64,000 nt of DNA from Welwitschia mirabilis. Lineage: Eukaryota > Gnetophyta > Gnetopsida > Welwitschiales. The position numbers were made by a program, and so were the translations under genes. Under the pieces are notes generated by a model that worked only from the letters and a program-made list of their open reading frames with translations, had not been told where the DNA came from and ran no database searches. The DNA lies in the NCBI GenBank assembly GCA_051453625.1, contig JBOZIK010000001.1:295864375-295928374 (forward strand), read 5' to 3'. Shown here piece after piece: positions 14,318 through 26,005 of the stretch (position 1 is its first letter; each line of letters opens with the position of its first letter).

Positions 14318-15660
14318 TGTAGGATCGAGAACCCTAAAGGAAGGGTAAATAGGATTTAAAAAATAATCAAATAAATTCATAAAAATATCTTTACTTAAAA
14401 TAAACATTAAAAAGTTGTGCTAATAAAATTGAAACTATTTTAAAAAGGTAAAGAAGAGAAAGCATAGAAATATCGATGAGGAAGTACACAAGATTTATAG
14501 TGGCTCGACAAACCCCCTACTCCACTCTCAACAATCAGATTCTACCCAAGTCTAATCTAGATCTCTATTAATCTCTTTACAAGTATTCTAGGTTCACCTA
14601 TAACCTTTACAATTAGACTTTTCTAAGCCTCAATATTAACCTTTAGTTAGAATGCGAAGCAGTGATAATGGTGTACCAATATGCATAGGCTTCACCCAAT
14701 CTCTAGCTTAAGAATGGTAGTGGTATACTACTTGAGAAGATGGTACAATCCACAAGTGTATAGTGCAAATAACTTAACTAAGTATACAATGATAACAATA
14801 GCTCTTGGTTCATTTTTGATTAGGTACAATATGCCAATGAGTATAACAATGATTTTGTAAAGATTAAAATATGGTATAGTGATTTTGACTCTTGGCAAAT
14901 ATATAGTGGAAGTTTTTTAGGATTTTTTACAAGTAAAAAATAACTTCCAATGGATAAAAATTTGTTCATAACAACTAGAAAAATCCTATTTTTATCATGA
15001 CTAGTTAAACCCTCGAAAGTCCAGTCAACTTCATCTAGTACCATCACTAAAGTCAGTTGTCCTCACAATCTTCTAGTCAATCCCTATTTCTTACGGATCC
15101 ATGTCTAGTCGACCCTCATCATCTGGTTGACTGCTTATGTGATCGTCCACATATTTATTTAGTCACCTCCTTATTCAAGAAAGATTGCAACACTATTTTT
15201 TGCTCTAAGTCTAATTGACCTCATAGTAATCTGGTTGACCCCTTCACGATCAGTTGTGAAAGTTTAATGCTCAGTTCTGATCGACTATCAGGAATCTAAT
15301 TAATCCCTTGATAATTGGCTATGAAAATTTTATACTTAAGTTCGGTATACCCCTCAAGAATCTGGTCAACCCTTTAATGATCAGCTGTGAAGTATTATTC
15401 TCAGGTCCAATTGATCCCATATTTGTCTCGTCAACCCTTATGAATTTAGTTTATTTCAGTGTAAGTTTTAGATGCATTCGATCCCTTAGAAATCTGATTG
15501 ATCCCTTGAGGGTATAAAAACTGACAGGTTTAAGTTCAAATTATGATAAATTATTTTAGCTTCTGATCTATAATGATTATATTTTCTACATCAGATACAA
15601 CATGTTTTGATAAACATAAAACATCAGTTTAACATCAAATTGGTAAATAATAACTCAACA
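14318..15660. mobile_element. Solo LTR inserted in the LINE
   Basis: This 1343-bp segment begins TGTAGGATCGAGAACCC and ends AACTCAACA. It matches the LTR at 26006-27617: same start, the internal 'accccctactccact' block, degenerate GTCGACC-type motifs, and the ACATCAGTTTAACATC end. Flanks are CTTCT (14313-14317) and TTTCT (15661-15665), a 5-bp target duplication with one C-to-T change. Joining the flanks after removing the LTR and one duplication keeps the LINE reading frame open (NEIIENAYLSKEDFKNVL). No internal element sequence remains, so it is a solo LTR left by LTR-LTR recombination. Confidence 0.88.
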
Positions 15661-16120
15661 TTTCTATAATTTCATTAACTACAAGAACTAGAAACTGTTG
15701 GGTGATTATCTCTAGAGAAAGAAAACTTAATTAATTTTGTAAAATATAAAAATTTATATAGAAATTATGGAATATTCTTAATATCTTATCAAGATTATGC
15801 TTTACTTTTCCATCATTTTTAATTACATCCATATTTAGTTTAAACTTTTGATTTTTAAGATTCTTGAAGAAATATTGGGATAGATAGTCTCCATGGTGCA
15901 ACTACTTCTTCCTAAGATAAAGCCTTATACATTTTTTTTTTAATAGAGGCATATTTATTTAAGGCTCTATTTAAGCTAGGTTAATTGAGAGAGGTCTTCT
16001 CTATTAACCAAAACCTTATTCATTATACTTTTAATGTTCAGAATCTCTTGATCAAACCCAATTCATTATATGGATATGTTGTAATATATAAATAATGACA
16101 ATGAACTAAATTCTTAATAG
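15661..16120 (-). pseudogene. LINE ORF2 relic, 5' part beyond the solo LTR
   Basis: Minus-strand translation gives LHHGDYLSQYFFKNLKNQK near 15820-15900, matching the conserved W-L-x-x-G-D-x-N-S-x-F-F linker between endonuclease and reverse transcriptase in plant LINEs. It is preceded by an ALxDREDL-like stretch. It continues in frame into 14317 when the solo LTR is removed. No endonuclease domain was recognised further upstream. Confidence 0.72.
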
Positions 16121-19100
16121 ATACATCCATATGGCTTAGAGAGATTTTTTATTCTAAAAACTAAGTCAAAATTTAATGTTAAGTATTTTATTTAAATGCA
16201 ACCTTTAAACTATTATGTATTTTTTTAACTTAAAAATTTTAGATTCATTTTATGCACTTTTGTTTAAAATCCATATCTTTTCTCTAATATAATTTTAGCT
16301 TATCTACATTATTTATAATCCTTTTGCATTTATTAGTTCCTATTTTTTTTTATAAGTGCTATTTGTAGAAGCTTTTATAGTTAGTAAATGTTATCTTTAG
16401 TAATTACCATATTTAACACTTTTATATCTAGTAATATCTATGTTTAAAACAGTTATATTTAGTGCTTGCTATATTTAATAGATGTTTCTTCTAGTAACTA
16501 CAAATTTTCTTAAGATTTTCTTTAAGGAAATAAGGATTCTTATTCAAATTGAGAATTTTTATAAAACCAATTAGAAATATTAAGTTTTCAAGGGAATTAT
16601 GAAAAAGTTAGTTAAGATAGTCTTATAATAGGTTACTTGCTTTTATTCATGTCTTATCAAGGCTTAGTAGACAAGGAATGTGATTATGATGTTTTAGAGA
16701 TAAGAAAGTTATTTTTATGAGAGAAACATGGACAAATTTATAACGTATGAAAATTTAGTGGTTTTTATTTTTATCATTAGTAGATCAAGCTACAACTTGC
16801 TTCTATTTGAGAAGGTTATGGAAAATCATCGATGGAACATTTCCTTATCCAAATTCAGTCAAGGGTAAAATATTTGTACTAAAATAGAAGACTTTAAATA
16901 AAAATGCATTAGAAAAAATTAGCATTTTCCTAGGTGTTAAGTATCTCAAGCATGTTGTTTTCAATGAAATAATAAGAGCTAAAGGGAGTCTAGTAATCAA
17001 ATTTTAAAGTTAATGCTAAAGACATTATCTTAAATAATATACCATCCATTTACTAGAATACCATTTCTGTTTGAAAAAAACTAATGCCTCTTTACAAGAT
17101 ATTATCTTCACACTCATGGAAAAGCTATCTAATTTTCATTTTAAAGTTATTTCTATTATTAAAGTCTTTTCTATTATGAAATCCAAATAGCCTTCATCTT
17201 CTAAATTCTTAGAATCCCAAAAATGCTTTTAGAGTAAAAAACCTAATCACTGTCATTGGAATTATCATTAATGTACTTGTAATCTATTGGATAGAAATAT
17301 TACAAAATTAAAATTATTAAATGCTTTTAGCCAAGAAGGTGTTTATATGAAAAATGATTTCAAGTTAATATTAGATGCTATCCAAAAGGTTCTTTTAGAT
17401 GAAGGATGGTGTTGAGGAATTTATTTTCCTTGAATTTTTTACTTGACACATCCTTGTTTCATGGTATTGTTCCTCAAAGAATTGACATTTCCTCATACAT
17501 CATGATGTAAATGATTGCTCAAATACATTAGGGGTTTAACTGTTATGGTATATAGGTTGTCTTATGCATTTTACCCATGTATCTAAGACATAATCAACAT
17601 AACCTTTAGTGTTTAAACATCAACGATAAGTGAAATCTAACTATCAAGAATGATTTTTATAATTTAATACTTAAAATAACATATGACTTTGTTTTTAGAT
17701 TATAATCCATGTTTATCTTGATTTTTCTATATTTGTTTGTTCTTAAACCTCTTTATCATAATGCTTAATATTTTTTTCTTTTTAATTTTAATTATTAGTA
17801 ATTATCAGTTTTAACCTTAAGATAATAGCTCTTCCCCACATTAAAAATCTAACTAAATGAATATAATCTTAAGCACTTCTACCATTTGTGACTTTCCTCT
17901 AGCCTTTTTATTTTATTGTTAAGATTGTTTATAGAAAATTATAAGGCATCAAAATGCACTCTTCAACTCAATTATATAATTTTAAAGGGATTATGGTAAA
18001 CTTATAAATTTTATTAAGTATGCCTCTCCCTAAAAATACAACCATTGCAATCATCCAAATGAATTATGAATTATGGCCATGACCTTGCAGTGTGTCATGA
18101 AAGACATCCAAAGGCTTAAATTCACAACCTCTTAAATAGAAGACAAGTGGTTTGCCAAGTAGCCTATAAACTTCTTATGGTGTTTTATTCATATTTAAAA
18201 TATTTTCAAAACATGAAATAAAAGAGAATATTCATTTAAAATTTAGCTAAAATATTTCTTTAATAATTACACTTGGGTAAAAAGATAATGATTAATACCT
18301 TCTCTCAGATCTACCATTCTAGGTGAATTCATTATCTCTAACGTGATAGGACATTCTTACAAAGCTAGCTTTAAATTTGAAAAAATAAAATTTACTCCAA
18401 TTTTAATGAAACATTCATATTAAATCAACTCTACCAAACTTACATATTATTTCTTCTATTTTCATGTTTATTAACAAATTCTTATCATCCAATGAAATAT
18501 CTACATATATATTAATACTTTAATGTAAAAATCATCAACTCTTCATCCAATAAGTCCATGAAAATTAATACTTAATAGTATATTTCACATAAATAATCAA
18601 CTTGATGGTCTCTTCATGTTTTTAATTTTCTTGACACTTAATTCTAATCAAAATAAATTAAAAGTAATTATATGTAATAAATATAATATTACTTATTATG
18701 TTAAAATACCAAATCCTTTGAAAAAAATATGAGCTTTCCAACAAGCATTATTAACCCAAACAAACCTTATATTATAGTTTCTAGTATAAAATAATCATTC
18801 ATAATTAAAACATTCAAAGTGACAGCTACAAGAAAGCTAACAAAGTTACAAAAGATAGGGCATATCTAATTATTTAGCTATGAATCTCTCATTGGTATTT
18901 GGTTTAATCTGAAATGTCAGAAATAGGCACTATTAAACACACATCTTAATGGATGCATTGTATAAAATTACTCTTTAAAAAAGGACATAAAAATCAAACT
19001 CCATAGTAGTGAAATGAATAAGTGGCTATTAAAGGTTGTTATTTCCTCACATTTATTTTACGATTCAAAATAACTGCTACTCCAATGATTATGGATGTTC

Positions 19101-19204
19101 AAAGCCAAAGAGATCCAATAATACAAATAAATAATTAATTACATAACCCTTACATAATGGGTATTCAAATGAACTAGTAAAAACACAAAATGAACTAAAA
19201 TAAC
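16121..19204. other. Unidentified DNA with a weak gag-like stretch
   Basis: Plus-strand reading of about 16690-17210 gives LRRLWKIIDGTFPYP, then ISIFLGVKYLKHVV and DIILNNIPSIY. The spacing and wording loosely resemble a copia gag (UBN2-type), but no zinc knuckle or intact frame supports it. The remainder shows nothing recognisable. Confidence 0.3.
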
Positions 19205-19425
19205 AATGGGCAAGAGAATTAGCTAATTGGTTAAATCTAGTGAGTAATTGTCTTGTAGTCAAGAGTTCAAATCCCCATAAGGAATCAAGGGGTGTGTGGA
19301 CAGCTCCAACCAAATCTTGCATTATCCTTATAATGGTGGGAATGGACATAGGCCCACAAGATGCAATCCTTTACTTTCATGCCATACTAGGAGTTTCAAT
19401 CTCTATTTAAAAAATTTAAAATAAT
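19205..19425 (+). mobile_element. tRNA-derived SINE-like sequence
   Basis: A good RNA polymerase III A box (TAGCTAATTGG, 19220-19230) is followed 34 bp later by a B box (GTTCAAATC, 19265-19273), the spacing expected of a tRNA-derived promoter. The tRNA-unrelated body contains GGACATAGGCCCACAAGATG and ends near 19425. Partial copies of the same body, lacking the A box, start the two following tandem units (20559 and 21940). Pol III boxes and layout are visible. The SINE family is not identified. Confidence 0.55.
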
Positions 19426-20558
19426 AGTGCTCATAATTTCTTATTGACCTGTCTACTTGAAATAAATGCATAAATCTTGAATCCAATGAAAGTATTCTAA
19501 ATCTCTTTGGATTAACATTTCTTATTGTTTAGTTATGTGCAAGATCAAAAAATAATAAATTATCAAATATATAATTTTTAAGTTGAATTCTTATAAATTT
19601 TAGTAATTTTAAACCAATGTATTGGATGTAATCTATTTTAAAGTATAATTTTTTCTTTCTTTTTATTTTTCTTTGTTATTTTTTTAAGCATATAATGTAA
19701 GAAGAAACCCAAAGAACTCATATTGTTGTCATGTTAGACAAATCTAGATCCCAATTAAAATGAGGATGATGAAGCATAAGCCACATAAAAACATTTAGAG
19801 AATTGATAATGCTTTATCAATAATAATCAAATCTTGATATTTTTACCAAAATTTTAAAAGTATATTTATGCTTAAAACATTTTTTTTGACTTGTATGTGA
19901 TGAAAACTGATGCCTTTACTTTCATCTTATCAGTAATGCTTCATTGTAGTATTATTGTTCACTTTTTAATGGTGTAAGATAAGAGAACACATCCATTACC
20001 TTAAATGCATAAGCCTATGTTATATAAATTCATTTTTCTAAATTATTTCTTAGAAAAATACCATGCTCTTAATATCATTTGTTTATACATCTATTTTTAC
20101 ATAGAATTGCATCTACATTTTAAATTTTTATTTTCATAACAAAATATATATTCTGGAACGAGTACTATTGTAGATCTTTATTTTGTTCAATCTCCTTGTC
20201 TATAAAATCAATGTAATTTTTAAGAGAATTATAGATGTTGATGTTCCAATTCTCAAACAAATAGATTATGGAGGCTTATGACATAGTACGATCATCTACC
20301 TCCTACCCTATGATGCATCTATATTAAACACTAATGCGGTTACAATGTTCTGGGACTACATGGATCATCTTATCAAAGTGCTTACATTTATTATTAAGGC
20401 TCAAGTTCTTTAAGCTATTGTTGACGTATTGGCTATCATAATGAATTATAATTGATTTTAATATAAGCATCTTGAAGTCCTTGGATAAATCTAAAGCAAC
20501 TATAATTTTTCAATTATATAAATAAATATTTTGTCATAAGAAATCTTTTTCTATTTTT
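19241..20558. repeat. Tandem unit, copy 1 of 3 (1318 bp)
   Basis: First of three head-to-tail copies. It starts at TGAGTAATTG inside the SINE-like sequence. Shared landmarks include ATGAAGCATAAGCCACATAA, the 'cttcattgtagtatt' block and the 'ctacctcctaccctatgatg' block. Confidence 0.85.
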
Positions 20559-21939
20559 TGAGTGATTACCTTGTGGTTAGAATTTCAAATCCTCATAAGG
20601 GACTAAGGGGTGTTTGGGTAGCCCTAACCAAATCTCATATAATTCTCATAATAATGGATAAGGACATAGGCCCACAGGATGTAACTCTATGCTTCTATGC
20701 AGTACTAGGATTTTCAATCTCCATCCAAGAAAACCTAAAATAATAGTTTCCATAATTTCTTAGTGGCCTATCTACTTGAAATAAAATTTGTTGGTGGCCT
20801 GTCTACTTGAAATAAATGCATAAATCTTAAATCAAATAAAAGTGCTCTAAATATCTTTTGGTTAACATTTTTTTCATGTTCGATTATGTTTAAGACCAAA
20901 AAAAAAATATTCAAATGTAATAAATTATCAAATATCTAATTTTTATGTTGAATTCTTGAAAAGTTTGGTAAATTTTAAACCAACGTCTTGGAAGTAATCT
21001 ATTTTAGAGTATGATTTTTTTCTTCTCATTTTTATTTGTTATTTTATTTTTTAAATCATACAACGTAAGATTAAATCCAAAGAATTCATATTATTATTAC
21101 TTTAAACGAATTCAGATCCTAATTAAAATGAGGATGATGAAGCATAAGCCACATAAAAAAAAATTAGAGAATTGAGAATGAGTTCTCAATAATAGTTGAA
21201 TTTTGAAGTTTTTACCAAAATTTGCAAGGTAGATTTGTGCTTAAAACATTTTTCTAGACTTGTATGTGATGAAAACTTATGCCTTTACTTTCATCTTATC
21301 AATCATGCTTCATTGTAGTATTTCTAACATTGTTCACTTTTTGGTAGTGTAAGGTAAGGAAATGCATTCATTACCTTAAATGCATAGACCTATGTTATAT
21401 AAATTCATTTTTCTAAATTATTTCTTAGGAAAAAACCATTCCCTAATTATCATTTAATTATACATCTATTTTTACAAAGAATTGCATCTACATTTTAGAT
21501 TTTTATTTTCACAACAAAATATATACTCAAGAATAAGTACTATTTTAGGTCTGTATTTTGTTCAATCTCCTTGACAATTAGATTATCTCTATAAATTCCA
21601 TGTAATTTTAAATAGAATTATAGATGTTGATGTGCCCAATTATTAAACAAATATATTATGGAAGAATCTCATATAGTAAGATCATCTACCTCCCTCCCTA
21701 TGATGCAAATACATATTAAACACTAATGAGTTTACAATGTTCTAGGACTACATAGATCATCTTATTAAAGTATCATTAAAGATCAAGTTCTTTAAGATAT
21801 TTATGACATATTGGTTATCACAATGTATTATAATTAGTTTTAATATAAGCACCTTGAAGTCCTTGAATAGATCTAAAGCAACTATAATTATTTAATTATA
21901 TAAATGAGGATTTTATCATAAGAAATATTTTCTCTCTTT
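20559..21939. repeat. Tandem unit, copy 2 of 3 (1381 bp)
   Basis: Begins at TGAGTGATTACC with a SINE body lacking the A box. It contains an extra local duplication of a GTGGCCTxTCTACTTGAAAT segment at about 20763-20815 that copies 1 and 3 lack, which accounts for part of its greater length. Confidence 0.85.
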
Positions 21940-23282
21940 TGAGTGATTGCCTTATGGTCAAGAGTTCAAATACCATAAGGATATAAGGGGTGGATGGACA
22001 AGTCCAATCAAATCCCATATAATCCTCATAACAGTGGGTAAGGACATAGGCCCACAAGATGCAATCCTATGCTTCTATGTAGTACTAGGAGTTTCAATCT
22101 CTATCCCAAAAAACTTAAATTAATAGTGCCCATAATTTTTTAATGGCCTATATATTTGAAATAAATGCATAAATCTTAAATCCAATAAAAGTGCTCTAAA
22201 GCTTCTTTAGTTAACATTTTTTCATGTTTAGTTATATGCAACATCAAAAAATAAATATTCAAGTGTAACAAATTATCAAATATCTAATTTTTATGTTAAA
22301 TGCTTATAAATTTTGGTAAATTTTAAACCAATGTATTTGATGTAATCTACTCTAGAATATAATTTTTTTCTTTTTATTTTTATTTATTATTTTCTTTTTC
22401 CAAACATACAACATAAGAGGAAATCCAAGTTATTATTATGTTAGAAAAATCTAGATCCCAAAATAAGGATGATGAAAAATAAGACACAAGAACAAATTTA
22501 GAGAATTGATAATACTTTCTCATTAATAGTCAAATTTTGATATTTTTACCAAAACTTTAAATGTAGATTTGTATTTAGAACATTTTTTTAGAGTTGTATG
22601 TGATAAAAACTTATGCATTTACTTTCATCTTATTAATCATGCTTCATTGTAGTATTTGTAACATTGTTCACTTTTTGGTGATGTAAGGTGAGGGAACACA
22701 TCCATTACCTTACATGCATAGACCTATGTTATGAAAATTCATTTTTTAAAATTATTTCTTAGGAAAAAAATGCATGCCCTCATTATTGTTTGTTTCTACA
22801 TATATTTTTATAGATGATTGCATCTACATTTTAGATATTTATTTTCAAAACAAAATATACTTTCATGAATGAGTACTTTTTTAGGTCTTTATTTTTTTCA
22901 ATCTCCTTGACAATTGGATTATGTTTATAAAATTCATTTAATTTTTAAGATAATCATACATGTTGCTATACCAATTCTCAAACAAACAGATTATGAAGGC
23001 TTATTGTATAGTAAGATCACTGACCTCCTACCTTATGATGCAAACATATTTAATAGTAATGAGTTTACAATGTTCTAGGAGTACATGGATCATCTTATTA
23101 AAGTGATTACATTTATCATTAAAGATTAAGTACTTTAAAATATTTATGTCATATTGATTATCATAATGAAATATAATTGGTTTTCATATAAATGTTTTTA
23201 GGTCCTTGAATAAATAAAGCAGCTATAATTTTTCAATTTTGTAAATGAGTATTTCATCATAAGGGATGTTTTTCTTTCTTTT
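21940..23282. repeat. Tandem unit, copy 3 of 3 (1343 bp)
   Basis: Begins at TGAGTGATTGCC and ends near 23282, where similarity to the other copies stops. The copies differ by scattered substitutions and small indels, so the expansion is old. Confidence 0.85.
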
Positions 23283-25935
23283 ATCATATTGGAAATCCAT
23301 TCACATGTGTAACGTTTGCACTACTTGACGTTTGGGTGGAAGGATTACAAAGGCTTATAAGGGGTTACTTTCAAATACTATTAGAATGTTTTACAATACA
23401 TTATCTCCCATGTTATTTCCTTCATCAAATGAAATAAAAGTATTATAGGTAATTATTCTTAAAGAATATAGTTTTTTGAAGTTCATTGTTAAGACATGCT
23501 AATGCTAAAATATTTGATTATGACATCTTTACTATGTATTACGAGTCTTGTAAGGGTACGTATTATCAAGGGTGAAGGGCATGTAAGTATGTCTAAACTC
23601 TTGATCTTATAGATAACTTACTTCTTGCTTATGAAGTAGAGTACATTTTTATCACTCATAATCCTATTCTAGTATTATAACATATGCTTGGATACTTCAT
23701 CATACAAGTAATTCTAAGCATAGATTCCTTAACCACAAAGTCTTATGTGTCTAAGTCATGGTAAGTAACATTGTTTTTATTAATTCATTCATAATTAAAT
23801 AAAATTATCACCTAAAATACAAAAAACACTTAAAGTATTATAGTGGATATTAATCTCACTGTTTAAATATTCATTAATTCTAGTAATATTCATATTGAAA
23901 TCTATAACATAAGAAGTAAACTAAGATCAAAGAAGATACTATTAATTCTCTTAAATTTCACATTAAGACATTTGTTTTAAATCATAAAATGTCTTATTAA
24001 GTATGTAGACATAATTCAAATCTCATGATTTTTTTTATTTTTTGTTTTATGAATTGTTCAAAAGATATTGTTAATTATCTTGAAATTCTTTTGTTATCCT
24101 ACTTTACTCCTCTATTGATGTTTTGCTCAAGTTTACTTTTACATCATAAAACCTAATACTCTTTGTCATCAAGTACAAGTATTAGACAAACTGTATCTCT
24201 TCTCAGAATGTAAAATGGTTAGGCATAGGCTTTGTAACATGTATTCCCTTTCGATGTTCAATCTTATTTTCCTAATGGCATAACATCTCACATTAAGAAT
24301 AAGAAGCATTTTAGCTTTTATAAATAAAAAACATATAACTTACATAACATTATTAATAAGAGGCATAGCCTCTATCATAAGTAGTTGTGCTCCTTGATTT
24401 TCTAGTTGTGAATTTAGAACCGTTTTGAATATTATTCTTATAAGGTTGGGTACATTTCCTTTTCACTTCAGAAATGTAAGTTATCTAAATTATCTAGTAT
24501 GTAGAATTTAGCTTTCGATGATTATGGGAAAAATATAATTGTAGTAGTGTGAAAATGTAAGTTCCCTTTAAGATTGCATATTTTATGTAATGTTTTTATT
24601 AGCAAGGTTTTTCTTTGGATCCTCATCTTCATCATTTGGGTATTAATAATTCATAGTTTCCTCATCGTAATACAAAAGAAACTTTCCTACATACTTTTTG
24701 GAATTGCAGATTTATAGCTTTAGGTTGGTAATAAATTTTATAGGATTTTCATTCTTTGGAATGGGAATTTCTACTTCAACTGCAATACAAACTTTATAGA
24801 ATGGTGCAAGAAGTTTATTTCTATCTGAAATCAGGAAGCTCAAAAATATTGGAATTTTTGGTAATATTATTGAAAAATTCTTTCCTATATCTCTTAAGTT
24901 ACTTGTTTCTTCTATAGCTTTCACTTTGTAAAATAATTCTTCCCCTTTTGGTTATTCGATATATTAAAAATTTTAAGAACAACTCCTTTCTTTAAAATCT
25001 TGGATAGGTTTTTTCTCTGCTATGTAACTCATATTACTCTCTATTTGCTAATGAAATATTGTTTTCATTAACAAAAGTATTTTTATTTAGTTATCACCTT
25101 AAGTAATAATGTTATTATTTGGTTACAAAATAACTAATGTACAATGTATCCATAATAGACAACAACTACATAAGCTTAATAAAGGTCACTAAAGAAATTA
25201 TTTCCTTAAGAAGTCTTTTTATCACACTTAGATAAAAATAGTTAAAAAAAATTAATGTTTTATAATAATTAAAGTAGCATACATTTTACTAAGATAGTAA
25301 TTTTTAAGACAAGGGCATAAGATATTAATATAGAATTATCACATACTAATCTTAAAATTTGTGGGTTTCAAATGAATCAACTTAGAGAATCAACACACAA
25401 AAAGGAAAGAAGTACTAATTTGCTAAAAATGAATTAAAGGAATGAGGAATAAAATAGTGCAAACATAAAAGATGTAAAATCAAAATAAAAATGGTTGGAA
25501 ATCTTATGCTAAAGATAATTCAAACAATATCAAGCTTAAAATTTCTGAAATGGTAATAGAAAGAACAAATATGAAATTAAAGAAATGTTCTTTGGTTTAG
25601 GGATTTTGCATATTTTTGTGTCTTCATCAAAAGATTGGTTAGGGCACTTATGAAGCAAAGAGTTTGATAAAAGCATCTTATGAATGTGCAAGTGGCAAGT
25701 CCCTCTTTAATTATCTATGTGAGAGAGCCCCTTTGGTCTACTACAAATATTTCTCTAGCCTTAAGAATGGAATGAAAAAATTTTTATAGCATCTTTCTAC
25801 AATCATAGGATTTTATGTTCAAAATTATAGTTCACTTTCTACAGAAAGAAGCAACTTAATTTACTTGCTCTAATACTCATGTTTCTATGTAAGACATTAC
25901 AATATATAAAAATAATATATGAGAAGGTCCAAAGT
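23283..25935. other. Unidentified DNA downstream of the PP2A pseudogene
   Basis: The minus strand here would be the 3' flank of the phosphatase pseudogene. A 70-codon minus ORF (24712-24924) is open but has no motif I recognise. No repeats shared with the rest of the window were noticed. Confidence 0.45.
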
Positions 25936-26005
25936 TTACAAAAAGTAATCTAGAGCCTTTGGGAATGTATCGGATTCAAATTAAAGGAAGTTTTACTTCA
26001 TCTTC
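25936..26005 (-). pseudogene. PP2A: PP2A catalytic subunit pseudogene, C-terminal end
   Basis: This is the last part of the phosphatase reading frame, cut off from the rest by the 12.8-kb copia element. Joined to 38801 after removing one TCTTC duplication, the minus-strand frame reads NKKMK*NFL*FESDTFPKALDYFL-stop, with the stop at 25936-25938. Plant PP2A catalytic subunits end ENMEQNFLQF...TPDYFL. DYFL carries the leucine that is carboxymethylated in working PP2A. Both internal stops are TAA where PP2A has glutamine, one C-to-T step away. About seven residues between QF and the tail are missing. Confidence 0.88.

Noticed and set aside
16690-17210. A firm call of a copia gag gene on the plus strand.
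   Set aside because: Only loose similarity by eye, no zinc knuckle and many stops. Kept only as a note in the unannotated stretch.
19205-19290. A functional tRNA gene.
   Set aside because: A and B boxes are present but there is no paired acceptor stem or credible anticodon arm, and the sequence continues into a repeated body, so SINE-like is the better reading.
24712-24924. Minus ORF of 70 codons as a conserved gene.
   Set aside because: No domain is recognised, there is no start context or neighbouring exon, and length alone is not convincing in unannotated DNA.
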